DNA of 64,000 nucleotides from Poriferisodalis sp965116245 (lineage in GTDB: Bacteria; Actinomycetota; Acidimicrobiia; Acidimicrobiales; Poriferisodalaceae): assembly GCA_965116245.1 (NCBI GenBank), contig OZ220497.1:1426001-1490000 (forward strand), given 5' to 3'. Under the pieces are notes generated by a model. That model was given only the letters and a program-made list of their open reading frames with translations, searched no databases and had not been told where the DNA came from. A program made the position numbers and the translations under genes. Shown in pieces: positions 9,627 through 19,137 of this stretch (within the stretch, counting starts at the first letter, position 1; every line of letters starts with the position of its first letter).

Positions 9627-10246
9627 CCGGGTTGACCAGCGTCAGGCTGAGCTGTAGCAGGCTGATCAGCGTCGGGTTGGTTCATGAGATGTGTGGCCGA
9701 AGTGCCAAAGACCTCAGCCATTGCATCGGCAATACTCGCAACCAGCGGTGACCCGTCGGGCATCCGCGCCTTTGCGAGGGACGCAAGCATGAGCGTCATC
9801 CAAGCGTCGCGTTCTGGTTGGCCGATGACGAACGGTAGGTGTCTCATACGCAGACGCGGGTGACCGCGCTCGGCGCTGTAGTTGCTAGGCCCGCCCCAGT
9901 ACTGGGCCAAGAAACCTGCCAGCCTGCGACGCGAAGGCCCCATATCGGCCGGGTACATAGGTCGCAGTAGTTCATCGTTCTCAACAGCGTCATAAAAGCG
10001 GTTCACCAGCTCGTCAAAAAAACGCTGGCCACCGACTGCCGCATACACCGTCGGAGGTTGCTCAACTCTGTGGCTCAGCGAGCCGCTAAGGGTCAGACCA
10101 CCCGCGCCCCATCGGGCTTCGGCCTTTGCCAGTTGTTCGGTCGAATCGTCTGCGCTGCTCGCTGGCTCATCAAGTGCCGCTGAATCGGCTGGTGCAGCCG
10201 GGTTTGATGATGCGCCGCTTGATGGAGGGGTCCCAGCGTCGGCCAC
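9623..10246 (-). CDS. glbO: Group II truncated haemoglobin (trHbO type)
   Basis: 207 residues. The globin core (from about residue 65) has the group II hallmarks: TVYAAVGGQRFFDELVNRFY, PMYPADMGPSRRRLAGFLAQ, YWGGPSNYSAERGHPRLRMR and proximal His in RMRHLPF, with the distal-pocket Trp later (DAWMTLML). Such globins bind O2 or NO and are linked to oxygen delivery or redox protection. The first 60 or so residues are an Ala/Ser/Pro-rich, probably disordered extension not needed for the fold, so the true start may be internal. The C-terminal tail (QPDADQPATAQPDAGQPG) is again a short tandem duplication. It is co-directional and overlapping with the SCO6745 gene. Confidence 0.9.
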   Translation of the reverse strand: MADAGTPPSSGASSNPAAPADSAALDEPASSADDSTEQLAKAEARWGAGGLTLSGSLSHRVEQPPTVYAAVGGQRFFDELVNRFYDAVENDELLRPMYPADMGPSRRRLAGFLAQYWGGPSNYSAERGHPRLRMRHLPFVIGQPERDAWMTLMLASLAKARMPDGSPLVASIADAMAEVFGTSATHLMNQPDADQPATAQPDAGQPG

Positions 10247-10480
10247 TAGCCCAGGCTAAACGCTTCACATCGCATCACTCGTGTTCGGACGCGTACAGTC
10301 TCGTGAGTCGTTTGGCCCATGTGGGCTGGCATAGGTCGGTTTGCACAGTCGGCGCTGATCTGCAGGCTGTGACTAGACCGAACTAGGCGGATCTAGCCCG
10401 TAACCACCCGGTGACCCGCAGCAGCCCAGAACCCCAGAGACCCAGAAACCCAGCAACCCCCAAACCCAGTTGGAGAAATT

Positions 10481-11455
10481 ATGACGATGACGAATCAGAC
10501 AACGAAGCAAACAAAGAAGCAAGCGCAGCGCTTAACCAATGGGCGCGCTAGCTCGCAACGGCGCTCGCACCGTTCGTACCTCAGCTACATAGACAAGTCG
10601 CGCGAGTACTACGCGGCGCACGGCTACCCACAGCCCTACCAGTGGTCCTACAACCATGAGGTGGCTTTCGCTCCGCTCCAAAAGCCGCTGTCGGCCAGCA
10701 CCGTGGGCCTCGTCACTACATCTTTCTTTCGGGCAGGCAATGAACCGCCTGGAGTTCCCGCCGCACGTCCCAAACAGCCATATGCCGCTCGCTGCGACGA
10801 CGCCCTGGATGGCCTTTACAACAACGATCTGTTCTGGGACAAGGACAACACCCACACTGAGGACCTCGATACCTATCTGCCGATAAACCGGCTACGAGAG
10901 TTCGCGGCGCAAGGTCGCATCGGCGAAGTGTCGGAACGCTTCTACGGCATCCCCACCGACTACAGCCATCGCCGCACGCAGCGCAACGACGCGCCGCGCA
11001 TCGAAGCGTGGATGCGCGAAGACGGTGTAGACGTGGCGTTCTTGGTGCCATTGTGACCTGTCTGCCACCAGACCGTGAGTCTGGTCGCACGTCATCTTGA
11101 GGAAGCTGGCATCCCTACCGTCGTTGTCGGCAGCGCTCGTGACATCGTTGAGGAATGCGGCGTTGCCCGCTTCGTTTTCACCGATTTTCCGCTCGGTAAC
11201 CCCACCGGCAAACCCGGCGACAAAGCGATGCAGCGCGACATCGCGGGAACGGCGCTGGATCTATTGGAGCGCGCCTGGATGCCTCGCACGACCGTACAGA
11301 CGCCCTACGTGTGGGATGCCCACGACAACGACGGCTGGCGCGACCACTTCATGCGAGTTGACGACACGAATCGTGCCGACTTGGCTGCTGCGGGCGAAGC
11401 GCGTCGCCGCGATCAAGCTGCGGCAAAGGCTGACGGCCGCGCCAGAAGCTCCTGA
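10481..11455 (+). CDS. Selenoprotein: glycine/sarcosine/betaine reductase component B-like (PrdB-like), Sec at residue 192
   Basis: Reading through the TGA at 11054-11056 gives one 324-residue protein in a single frame. The first part (191 aa) ends GVDVAFLVPL and the next part continues directly as U-PVCHQT, then LVARHLEEAGIPTVVVGSAR and FPLGNPTGKPGD, the conserved order of the glycine/proline reductase selenoprotein B-like family, where the UGA position is Cys or Sec in a (C/U)xxC redox motif (here U192-P-V-C195). A strong hairpin follows the UGA. ATG at 10481 has GGAGA upstream. The true stop is also TGA, at 11453. The substrate is unknown; a thiol/selenol redox role is inferred from UxxC. 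It is followed after 22 bp by an alpha/beta hydrolase gene. Standard gene calling would report only the 191-residue N-terminal half. Confidence 0.88.
11063..11089 (+). promoter_or_regulatory. Bacterial SECIS-like hairpin following the in-frame UGA
   Basis: Seven perfect base pairs ACCAGAC (11067-11073) and GTCTGGT (11079-11085) close a five-base loop CGTGA. A C/C mismatch below is followed by three more pairs, TGC (11063-11065) with GCA (11087-11089). The loop begins 18 nt after the UGA, within the range for SelB-recognised elements, and contains a GU step. The hairpin lies inside coding sequence, as bacterial SECIS elements do. Confidence 0.8.
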
Positions 11456-11477
11456 GGTGAGAGACGAAGGGCAAGAG

Positions 11478-12461
11478 ATGACGCCACAACCGCTGAGTCC
11501 GCAAGATCAAACCGATCTTGTGGATGCCGACGCGCCGGACTTCTTGCCGTCTGAGCCTGCCGGTGCCGACGTTTACTCGCATCCCTCTGAGCACGGTGAG
11601 CGCATCACCGACAAGTTCGCTCCCGATCTCATGATCGAAGCGTCTGGCGGTGTGAACGTCGCAGCCGATACCTACGGAGAAAACGGTCCGCTAGTGCTAT
11701 TGCAACATGGAGGCGGTCAGACCCGTCACGCCTGGAAGGGAGCGGGCCAATCCCTAGCCGATAACGGCTATCGGGCGATCAGTCTCGACGCCCGAGGACA
11801 CGGTGATTCGGATTGGACACCCGATGGCGACTACACCACCGAAGCGTTCGTGGCCGACCTGGCGGCGATCGTGCAGCACTTTGGTGAACCTCCAGTGTTG
11901 GTCGGCGCTTCCATGGGCGGCGGCACATCACTGACAGCAGTCGGCGAAGGCGCTGTGGATGCCAGCGCACTAGTGCTAGTAGATACGGCTCCGCAGATTG
12001 AGGCCGAAGGCGTGCGCAAAATCCGCGATTTCATGGCGCAGGGCGCAGACGGGTTTGCATCACTGGAAGAGGTGGCTCAAGCCATCGCCAACTATCAGCC
12101 GCATCGCAAGCGGCCACGCAATCTGGACGGACTCGCCAAGAACGTGCGCCTCTGGCCCGATGGCCGGTATCGCTGGCATTGGGACCCGGCTTTCATGCAT
12201 CGACCGCGCAGTTTCGCCGAGCGTATCCCCCGCCAGCAGGCGGCTGCGCAGCGCTTGAAACTGCCCACCCTGCTGGTGCGGGGAGGCCTCAGCGACGTGC
12301 TCTCAGAACGGGGCGCTCAGTCGTTTCTCAGGGCTGTGCCCCATGCGCGTTACGCCAACGTGGGCGGCGCGGCGCACATGGTGGCTGGCGACCGCAACGA
12401 TGTATTCGTTGAGGCGATGCTCAAGTTCTTGGACGAATTTGTGCCCGCTGCTCCTAATTGA
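11478..12461 (+). CDS. Alpha/beta hydrolase
   Basis: 327 residues with the alpha/beta-hydrolase fold: oxyanion loop LLQHGGGQTRHAW, ARGHGDSDW after strand 4, nucleophile elbow GASMGGGTS (Ser), late strand LPTLLVRGGLSD, and catalytic His in GGAAHMVAGD. About 45 residues precede the hydrolase core. The frame is open well upstream into the selenoprotein gene, but ATG at 11478 has an AAGGG box 6-7 nt upstream and begins just after the selenoprotein stop. It is probably co-transcribed with that gene; esterase, peroxidase-like or lactonase activity cannot be told apart. Confidence 0.85.
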   Translation: MTPQPLSPQDQTDLVDADAPDFLPSEPAGADVYSHPSEHGERITDKFAPDLMIEASGGVNVAADTYGENGPLVLLQHGGGQTRHAWKGAGQSLADNGYRAISLDARGHGDSDWTPDGDYTTEAFVADLAAIVQHFGEPPVLVGASMGGGTSLTAVGEGAVDASALVLVDTAPQIEAEGVRKIRDFMAQGADGFASLEEVAQAIANYQPHRKRPRNLDGLAKNVRLWPDGRYRWHWDPAFMHRPRSFAERIPRQQAAAQRLKLPTLLVRGGLSDVLSERGAQSFLRAVPHARYANVGGAAHMVAGDRNDVFVEAMLKFLDEFVPAAPN

Positions 12462-12532
12462 GCGTGATTGTCGCATTCACACCGTAGCCTTGCGCTTCTT
12501 GGCCGGTAAGGCCCCGCTTCGAGAGGCAAGAT

Positions 12533-12730
12533 ATGCGCGGAACAGTGAAGTTCTTCAATAGTGAGAAGGGCTTCGGCTTCATCTCCCGCGAAGGCGCCGA
12601 TGACGTCTTCGTTCATTACTCCAACATCGTCGGTGAGAACTACCGCACCCTGGATGCAGGGCAAGAGGTTGAGTTCGACATCGGACCCGGTCGCAAGGGC
12701 GACGAGGCTCAGAACGTCAAACCCGTCTAG
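12533..12730 (+). CDS. Cold-shock domain protein
   Basis: 65 residues, standard CspA-family length, with RNP1 KGFGFI and RNP2 DVFVHY in an OB fold. It binds single-stranded nucleic acid and acts as an RNA chaperone. A GAGAGG box precedes the ATG. The segment IVGENYRTLDAGQEVEFDIG is typical of actinobacterial members. Confidence 0.95.
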   Translation: MRGTVKFFNSEKGFGFISREGADDVFVHYSNIVGENYRTLDAGQEVEFDIGPGRKGDEAQNVKPV

Positions 12731-12742
12731 ACCCGTCCGAGA

Positions 12743-12774
12743 GCGGTCGCTACAAGACCGCCGGCTACACCGGC
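12743..12774 (+). terminator. Possible terminator hairpins after the cold-shock gene
   Basis: GCGGTC (12743-12748) pairs with GACCGC (12756-12761), and GCCGG (12760-12764) with CCGGC (12770-12774). The two stems are mutually exclusive at their shared bases. No T-run follows, so an intrinsic terminator is only possible. The region lies between convergent genes. Confidence 0.3.
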
Positions 12775-12817
12775 GTCCTGCACCGGTGCCCTAGTGCTCG
12801 TGCTCGCAACAGCCCTA

Positions 12818-13774
12818 TCAGCGTTCCTCGCGGCGGTAGGGCAGCGTTAGCGCTGAGGGCGCTGGACTAGGCCGGTTTCGGGCTCGAAAGCTAATAGCGA
12901 TCAGCACGACCACGGTCAGCAAGAACGGCAGCATTCCGAGCAATGCTGGTGAGATCGTGTTGACCTCCAGTCCGAGGATCGTCAGATCGAAGGTCTGCAC
13001 CCGCGGCTGTAGTGCCAGCGTGAAGCCAAATAGCAGCGAACCAGCAGCCAAGCGTCCTGGCCGCCACGCCCCGAAAATGACCAGCGCCACGGCGATCCAG
13101 CCGCGGCCCGCGATTAGCCCTTCGGTCCAACCGGCGGCCATATAAAGCGACAAGAATGCACCGGCGGCACCTGCGAACGCTCCGCCTACCAACACTGCAC
13201 CGCAGCGCAATAGGACCACCGAGTGGCCGACAGAGTCCGTCGTGGAGGCGGATTCGCCAACTGCCCGCAGCGCTAAACCCAGCCTGGTGCGATGTAGGAC
13301 GAACCACACTGCTATCCCTAAAAGTCCCGCGAGGTAGACGACCGGGGGCTGGTCAAACAGCACCGGACCAACCCAACGAATATCTGCTAACCCGGCGATA
13401 TTGAGATCGGTGAATACGGCATCCGCGCGCTGGCGCACTGCGTCTTGTCCTACGAATGCGGCGAAGCCGAGGCCCCCGATTGTGATCGCCAAGCCGGACA
13501 CGACTTGACCAGCACCCATCACGACGCTCACAACGGCATGCACGCTCGCTACCGCCATGCCAACGAACGCGGCGAAAGCGAATCCGATCCAGGGCCGGTC
13601 GGTGGCCAGAGCCATCATGAAACCCGACACGGCCCCCATAGCCATCATTCCCTCAACGCCGAGGTTCAGCACACCTGAACGCTCTGCGATGAGTTCGCCC
13701 AGCCCGGCTAGGTATACGAGCGTGGCGAACTGCACGGTCGCTACGAGCAGTCCGACTACAGCCGCTTCAGACAC
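12818..13774 (-). CDS. BMP-type nucleoside ABC importer, permease 2
   Basis: 318 residues, all-helical, with the family signature GVLNLGVEGMMAMGA near the N-terminus, as in branched-chain-type permeases of nucleoside (NupC/YufQ-like) importers. It forms the membrane channel with the neighbouring permease. The GTG at 13774 lies within the 3' end of the upstream permease gene (8-bp overlap), so the two are translationally linked. It is last in the four-gene transport operon. Confidence 0.88.
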   Translation of the reverse strand: MSEAAVVGLLVATVQFATLVYLAGLGELIAERSGVLNLGVEGMMAMGAVSGFMMALATDRPWIGFAFAAFVGMAVASVHAVVSVVMGAGQVVSGLAITIGGLGFAAFVGQDAVRQRADAVFTDLNIAGLADIRWVGPVLFDQPPVVYLAGLLGIAVWFVLHRTRLGLALRAVGESASTTDSVGHSVVLLRCGAVLVGGAFAGAAGAFLSLYMAAGWTEGLIAGRGWIAVALVIFGAWRPGRLAAGSLLFGFTLALQPRVQTFDLTILGLEVNTISPALLGMLPFLLTVVVLIAISFRARNRPSPAPSALTLPYRREER

Positions 13775-14915
13775 CCGAAGCCTCTGGATTGCTAACCGGT
13801 CGAACCCACCGGATGCGGTAGTTGAGCAGCACCGCGGCCACGAGTGCGCTGATGAGGATCATGGCTTGCAGGATTGTGGCGATGGAACTTGTAACGCCGA
13901 GGGTCTGGATGGACTGGCCGCCCACTTGCACTGCGCCGAAAACGAAGGCCACTGCGGCAACGCCAGACGGACGCATCAGCGCGAGCGCCGCCACGATGAT
14001 CCCGGCGAAGCCATAGCCGTTTGACAGGCCGGGACCTAGCCGTGTCGCCGTTCCCGTTAGTTCAACCGCTCCCGCCAATCCAGCCAATGCGCCCGAAAGC
14101 AAGAGCGCGGTCAGAACTTTGCGCTGCAAAGAGATGCCCGCATATCGCGCGGTCGCCGCTGAGGAACCGGCCATGCGCAACTCGTACCCCCATGCTGTTT
14201 TGGACACGGCGAACCAAAACGCCCCCAGCAACGCGACCGCAATCAGCACACCGATGTGTGCGCGACCGAACAGGCCAGGCAGCGAGGCTTGATCTGGCAG
14301 CGGCTCAATCACAGCGAAGCCCTGCGAGTCAGGGTCCTTCCACGGGCCAGTCTGGAGCCATTCGACAACTCGGATCGAGACTTCCACGAGCATCAGAGTG
14401 GTGATGATCTCGCTGACACCCAAATATGCCCGAGCAAGCGCCGGTCCAGCCATGAGCACAACGCCACCGAGCGCTCCAGCGCCGATCATCAACAAGATCA
14501 GTACTGGACCGGGTAGCTCGCCTGCGACCATGCCCACACCTGCAGCGGCAATAGCGCCAGCCATCATCTGACCCTCAGCACCGATATTCCAAAGGCCCAT
14601 GGAGCCCGCGACAGCTACCGCCAGCCCAGCCAACGCGAGCGGTGTCGCTCGCAGCAGCGTGCGCGAGATTGAGTTGATGCCGCCGATTGAGGAGTCAATC
14701 ATCCGGCCATAGACCTGGCCTGGGTCGTTGCCAGCGGCTAGCAGCAGCAGGGCTCCTGCAAAGAGGGCCACGGCAATACCGATAGCGAAGGCGCTGGCTT
14801 GGGCCGCGGGTACCACCTTGGGGCGCCGCTGCAGCACCGGCCGCATCAGGTTGCGGTGCCAGCGAGCTTGTCCGCGTGACACCGTGTGCAGCGGCGCGTG
14901 GGGCGGCTCGGTCAC
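13767..14915 (-). CDS. BMP-type nucleoside ABC importer, permease 1
   Basis: 382 residues with a cytoplasmic N-terminal stretch and repeated hydrophobic helices. The signature MGLWNIGAEGQMMAGAIAAA is that of NupB/YufP-type permeases. The GTG start overlaps the stop of the ATPase gene by 4 bp (GTGA). It pairs with the second permease as a heterodimeric channel. Substrate is inferred as purine nucleosides or related compounds from the family, not shown. Confidence 0.88.
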   Translation of the reverse strand: MTEPPHAPLHTVSRGQARWHRNLMRPVLQRRPKVVPAAQASAFAIGIAVALFAGALLLLAAGNDPGQVYGRMIDSSIGGINSISRTLLRATPLALAGLAVAVAGSMGLWNIGAEGQMMAGAIAAAGVGMVAGELPGPVLILLMIGAGALGGVVLMAGPALARAYLGVSEIITTLMLVEVSIRVVEWLQTGPWKDPDSQGFAVIEPLPDQASLPGLFGRAHIGVLIAVALLGAFWFAVSKTAWGYELRMAGSSAATARYAGISLQRKVLTALLLSGALAGLAGAVELTGTATRLGPGLSNGYGFAGIIVAALALMRPSGVAAVAFVFGAVQVGGQSIQTLGVTSSIATILQAMILISALVAAVLLNYRIRWVRPVSNPEASGV

Positions 14916-16420
14916 GTATCGCTCCCGCGTCCGGCCATCGCGGCGCCCACTTCGGTCCGCGTGGCGATACTCGGGTCCAGACGGGCCACTATGTGTCCTT
15001 CATACATCACAACCAGGCGATCAGACAGCGCCAGCAGTTCGTCCAGATCCTCAGAGATGAGAAGCACACCCACGCCAGCCATGCGCTGAGCCACGATCTG
15101 CTGCTGGATGGCGGCGATTCCGGCAACGTCAAGGCCACGAGTGGGCTGAGCGGCGACCAGCACCCGAGGGTCACCGGTGAGTTCGCGTCCCAGCAGCAAG
15201 CGTTGCAAGTTGCCGCCAGATAGGGCGCTGACATCTTCATGCAGTCGCCCTACGCGCACACCGAAACGCTCCACGAGGGTCTCACAAAACTCCTCGCAGC
15301 GCCGCCGATCTAGCATCACCCCACGGCGCATGAGCGGGTATGAACGGACAACAGCGTTGTCAACGACGGACATGTGCGGTGCAAGACCGACACCCAGACG
15401 GTCCTCGGGCACGTAGGCCAACCCGCCACGCGAACGCACTCTTGGCGATGCACGCGTAACGTCAGCCTCAAGTAGCTGGACAGTTCCCGCTGTGAGGGGA
15501 CGCAACCCTGCGATGGCTTCTGATAGCTCCTTTTGGCCGTTGCCGGAGACGCCCGCCACTCCCACGATCTCGCCAGCATGCACTTTGAGATCAACCGAGT
15601 GCAGTACCGGCAAGCCACGGTCACTAAGCGCGCAGACCCCCTCCAACGAAAGCACGACCGCGCCTTGGTTCTGTTTGGCTGGACGTTGCACCGCATCTGT
15701 TTTCTCACCGACCATCATTTGGGCTAGTTCGGATCGCTCCACGCCCTTGAGGCTGTCGTGACGTGCCACGGTGACGCCGCCGCGCAGGACGGTTGCCTCG
15801 TCGCACACCGCGAGCACTTCATCCAGTTTGTGGCTGATGTAGATCACCGAGCGGCCTCGGTCGGCCATGGCGCGCAACGTGAGGCCCAAGTCTGCTGCTT
15901 CGCCTGGTGTGAGCACCGCTGTGGGTTCGTCCAGTACCAATATGTCTGCATCGCGCCACAGCGCCTTGAGGATCTCCACTCGCTGACGCTCGCCGACTGA
16001 GAGCTGCCACACTGCGCGGGAGGGATCAGCATCAAGCGAGTAGGTCGCTGCCAGATGCGCTACCCGTTCACAGATCTGCTTCATGCTCAGGTAGCGCGGG
16101 GCCGAACCGAGCACCACGTTCTCCGCGACCGTCAGCTTGGGCACCAGTCGGAACTCTTGGTGGACCATGCCGATGCCAGCGGCAATCGCATCTGCGGGGG
16201 AGTGAAACTGCTTGCGGGTGCCATGAACCCAGGTCTCGCCATCGTCGGGTAGGTATGCACCCCCCAATACGTTGACAAGCGAGGTCTTGCCAGCGCCGTT
16301 TTCGCCTAGTAGCGCGTGAATGGTGCCCTTACGCACCGACAGGTTGGCACCATCGCAGGCCACGACCCCCGGGAACTCCTTGCGGATTCCCCGGAGGTCA
16401 ACGGCGAATGGAGTGCTCAA
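14912..16420 (-). CDS. BMP-type nucleoside ABC importer, duplicated ATPase
   Basis: 502 residues, two fused ABC cassettes as in NupA/YufO. Cassette 1 has LLGENGAGKTS (Walker A), LSVGERQRVEILKAL (signature) and DILVLDEPTAVLT (Walker B). Cassette 2 is degenerate at the P-loop (GVAGVSGNGQKEL) but keeps LSGGNLQRLLLGREL, with AAQPTRGLD in place of Walker B, which is normal for the second half in this family. The likely TTG start at 16420 has no clear ribosome-binding site. It lies 101 bp downstream of the lipoprotein gene. Confidence 0.9.
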   Translation of the reverse strand: MSTPFAVDLRGIRKEFPGVVACDGANLSVRKGTIHALLGENGAGKTSLVNVLGGAYLPDDGETWVHGTRKQFHSPADAIAAGIGMVHQEFRLVPKLTVAENVVLGSAPRYLSMKQICERVAHLAATYSLDADPSRAVWQLSVGERQRVEILKALWRDADILVLDEPTAVLTPGEAADLGLTLRAMADRGRSVIYISHKLDEVLAVCDEATVLRGGVTVARHDSLKGVERSELAQMMVGEKTDAVQRPAKQNQGAVVLSLEGVCALSDRGLPVLHSVDLKVHAGEIVGVAGVSGNGQKELSEAIAGLRPLTAGTVQLLEADVTRASPRVRSRGGLAYVPEDRLGVGLAPHMSVVDNAVVRSYPLMRRGVMLDRRRCEEFCETLVERFGVRVGRLHEDVSALSGGNLQRLLLGRELTGDPRVLVAAQPTRGLDVAGIAAIQQQIVAQRMAGVGVLLISEDLDELLALSDRLVVMYEGHIVARLDPSIATRTEVGAAMAGRGSDT

Positions 16421-16521
16421 TGAAGTTGCCAGATCAGACGACCCTGATTAGGCAACCCAGATGAGACAACACAGCGTTGAGTTCAGACGAGTCGAAGCAC
16501 CGACAACTCTAAGAACACCAA

Positions 16522-17631
16522 CTAGGGCGATGCGTTACCCACGACACCTTCGACAAACCAATCCATGTTTAGCATTGATCTGTCATCCATGGTTTCGCCC
16601 GCGGCGATTCTGACTGTGCCGTCCTGGTCGCGGATCTCGCCGGTGAAAACGTCCCAATCACCGCTGCTGATTTGCTCAGTAATGTCGTTGATTTGTGTGG
16701 CTATCTCGTCGGGCACATCGTCGGCTAGTGGTGCCAGATCCACGATGCCGTCATCCATGCCGCCCCAGTATGAGCCGGGCTCATAGGAGCCAGCAGCGAC
16801 CGCATTAATGGTCGCGACATAGCGTGGCCCCCAGTTCCACACAGGTGCCGTTATGAACGCGTCGGGCGCGAATTCGCGCATGTCTGAGTTATAGGCGACC
16901 CAGCGGGCTCCGGCATCTTGCGCAGCTACACCGGCTGCCGTGGAGTCCTGATGCATAGCAATGACATCGGCGCCAGCTTCAAGCAGTGCCTTAGCTGTAT
17001 CGCCCTCCACAGCAGGGTCAAACCACGTGAAGGTCCAGTTGACGTGGACTTGCGCTGTCGGGTTGGCCTCGCGCACCCCGAGCGTGAAGGCGTTGATGCC
17101 GCGGATCACTTCCGGGATCGGAAACGCTGCGACGTAGCCGATGTTGCCACTCTCGCTCATCGCTCCGGCGGCGATGCCGGACAGGTAGCGGGGCTGGTAC
17201 ATGCGACCGAAGTAGTTGCCAAAGTTGGAGTCGTTCATTTTGAAGCCCGAAGCGTGCTCAAACACGACATCGGGGTATTCCTCTGCGAGGTCGGCCATCG
17301 GGTCCATGTAGCCAAACGAAGTGCCGAAAATGATGTCGGCGTTTTCGTTTTCGATGAAGTCGATCGCAACGGCCTTGAAGTCCTCGGCTTCCTCGGGGAT
17401 ACTCTCAACGAACAGCGTCGTGGCCCCTGTCTTGTTTTCCGCATATTGGCGGCCGCTGTCGTGTGCCCAGTTCCAGCCAGCGTCACCGACCGGACCTACC
17501 AGCACAAATGCTGCGGTGATATCGCCTGGCTCGCGGTCATCGCTGCCGCAAGCTGCGGCAAGCAGCGCGACTGCGGCGAGCACGACTGTGAGTCGCCCCA
17601 TTGTCCTGAAACGCGTGGTCTTTGAACGCAT
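16522..17631 (-). CDS. BMP-family substrate-binding lipoprotein of nucleoside ABC importer
   Basis: 369 residues. The start at 17631 is chosen because GGAGAGGGAAG lies just upstream and the protein then begins with a basic stretch, a hydrophobic helix and lipobox LAAAC. The mature part begins GSDDREPGDITAAFVLVGP and follows the BMP/PnrA fold (GWNWAHDSGRQY, ADIIFGTSFGYMDPM, GIAAGAMSESGNIGYV). It captures substrate outside the membrane and delivers it to the permeases encoded downstream. First gene of the operon; promoter expected between 17632 and 17809. Confidence 0.92.
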   Translation of the reverse strand: MRSKTTRFRTMGRLTVVLAAVALLAAACGSDDREPGDITAAFVLVGPVGDAGWNWAHDSGRQYAENKTGATTLFVESIPEEAEDFKAVAIDFIENENADIIFGTSFGYMDPMADLAEEYPDVVFEHASGFKMNDSNFGNYFGRMYQPRYLSGIAAGAMSESGNIGYVAAFPIPEVIRGINAFTLGVREANPTAQVHVNWTFTWFDPAVEGDTAKALLEAGADVIAMHQDSTAAGVAAQDAGARWVAYNSDMREFAPDAFITAPVWNWGPRYVATINAVAAGSYEPGSYWGGMDDGIVDLAPLADDVPDEIATQINDITEQISSGDWDVFTGEIRDQDGTVRIAAGETMDDRSMLNMDWFVEGVVGNASP

Positions 17632-17809
17632 GACTTCCCTCTCCGTTGACGCTCGCGAGTCAAGCTCGGAGCGTTGTGAACTCAGCCTAATCTCACCTGC
17701 AATGGCCATTGGTAACTCGTGTCGCGCAATTAACACAATCGAAACAGCCGAGCACCAAGCCCCTGTTGGGCAAGTAAGGCAAGCCCGACGTACTGCAAGC
17801 CCAGTGAGT

Positions 17810-19111
17810 TCAAAACGGGTTCCGTTCCAGTCCCAGCAGGTGCCGTCCCAGTTGATGGGTGACCCGGTCGTGATGCACGTTTATGTGTACCGGCATGGCC
17901 CGGAAGTCTCGGTAGCGGCGTTCGAACGCTCCACCTTCGCGCAGGGCAGTACCGCCTTGGGTGCGGTGTAGCAGCGACATGGCCTCGTCAAGTTGTTCCA
18001 CCGCCATCGTCGTCACCGCCATCTGCCGCAGGTAGTCGGCTTCGTCGGGGACGATTCCGGCGGCGACGCGGCGGTCGACTTCACAGCAAGCAGATTCTGT
18101 TGCGGCCGCAGCAGCAGCTAGCAGCGATGCCGCTCGACCGAAATTGAGCTGCACGGTTGGTCGATCAGTCATGCTGCCGCCGATAACTACTCGCCGCCCG
18201 CTGGCACCCTCAACCGCCTCGCCAAGCGCTCGGCGCACGATGCCCACCGCCATGAACGAGAGCCACAGGTCCGAGATACCAACCCAGTCCTCTCTGTAAC
18301 GGTGATGCACAACCGGAACGGTGCGCAGCGATTCTGCGCGGTTGGCGCCGTACCAAGCCACGCAGTCGCTCAACGCCACTGACACCTCGGTGTAGTGGAC
18401 GTCGTCGGTGGCTGAAGCCCGCAGCCCGGCACCGTCCCAAGATGGGTCAATCTTGATGCCCTCAGCCTTGGTGGGCAAGATGGTGAACCGAATGTCCATT
18501 GGGCGGATCGGTTTGCCGTCATCGCCGGTGATGGCGAACGCCACGCCACAGTAGTCGGCATAGCGAGCGCCGGTACCCCAGCGGCCGGTGCCATTCAAAA
18601 CAACCCGGTCACCGCTTATGCGGCCGTAAACAGAACTACGGGCACCGCCAGGAAACGAGACCCACTCGCCGTTCGTCACAATCCCAGTCAGTACATCTTG
18701 CTGGCCGGGACCCAACGACCCGACGAACAAGTGGAATACGCACAGGTGGTTCCACAGGCACCACGCCAGGCTCGGACAGCGTGCCGCGACAGCTTGAAGT
18801 TCTTGGCCCATGTGCAACATGGACTCCTCCACACCGCCGATGTTGCGAGTGGCGGACATGCGCATGAAGTCGGTGCCGCGGATGGCTTCAATGACCTCCG
18901 CGGCAACCGAACGGGTTCGGTCCGCAGTTTGTGCTTGTGCTTCGATCGCATCCAGCAAAGGCGCTATTCGCAGTCCGGCAGTTGGCGCCGGTGCGAAGTG
19001 CTCCACAGCGGCTACGCCCGACAGGTCGCTGCTGATGTCGCTGCTGGCATTGTCGTAGTCGGAACTAACTCGGCCACCGGCCTGGCCCTCAGCCTGAATT
19101 ATGCACGCCAT
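17810..19111 (-). CDS. Acyl-CoA dehydrogenase-fold flavin enzyme (group D hydroxylase-like)
   Basis: 433 residues. Helical N-terminal domain, central beta domain (VSFPGGARSSVYGRISGDRV; RWGTGARYADYCGVAFAI) and C-terminal helical bundle match the acyl-CoA dehydrogenase/flavin-monooxygenase superfamily; the central block is closer to HsaA/HpaB-type hydroxylases than to true acyl-CoA dehydrogenases. No catalytic Glu could be assigned. It lies 26 bp downstream of the copper amine oxidase on the same strand, so it may act on a product of amine oxidation. The first 40 residues (SSDYDNASSDISSDLSG) are low complexity and may not be translated. Confidence 0.7.
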   Translation of the reverse strand: MACIIQAEGQAGGRVSSDYDNASSDISSDLSGVAAVEHFAPAPTAGLRIAPLLDAIEAQAQTADRTRSVAAEVIEAIRGTDFMRMSATRNIGGVEESMLHMGQELQAVAARCPSLAWCLWNHLCVFHLFVGSLGPGQQDVLTGIVTNGEWVSFPGGARSSVYGRISGDRVVLNGTGRWGTGARYADYCGVAFAITGDDGKPIRPMDIRFTILPTKAEGIKIDPSWDGAGLRASATDDVHYTEVSVALSDCVAWYGANRAESLRTVPVVHHRYREDWVGISDLWLSFMAVGIVRRALGEAVEGASGRRVVIGGSMTDRPTVQLNFGRAASLLAAAAAATESACCEVDRRVAAGIVPDEADYLRQMAVTTMAVEQLDEAMSLLHRTQGGTALREGGAFERRYRDFRAMPVHINVHHDRVTHQLGRHLLGLERNPF

Positions 19112-19137
19112 GGCGAGACAGTAGGTCGCTGGCCAGC

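Noticed and set aside
11097..11477. N-terminal extension of the alpha/beta hydrolase overlapping the selenoprotein
   Set aside because: The extension encodes no family sequence, the other frame encodes the conserved selenoprotein C-terminal half, and ATG 11478 has its own ribosome-binding site.
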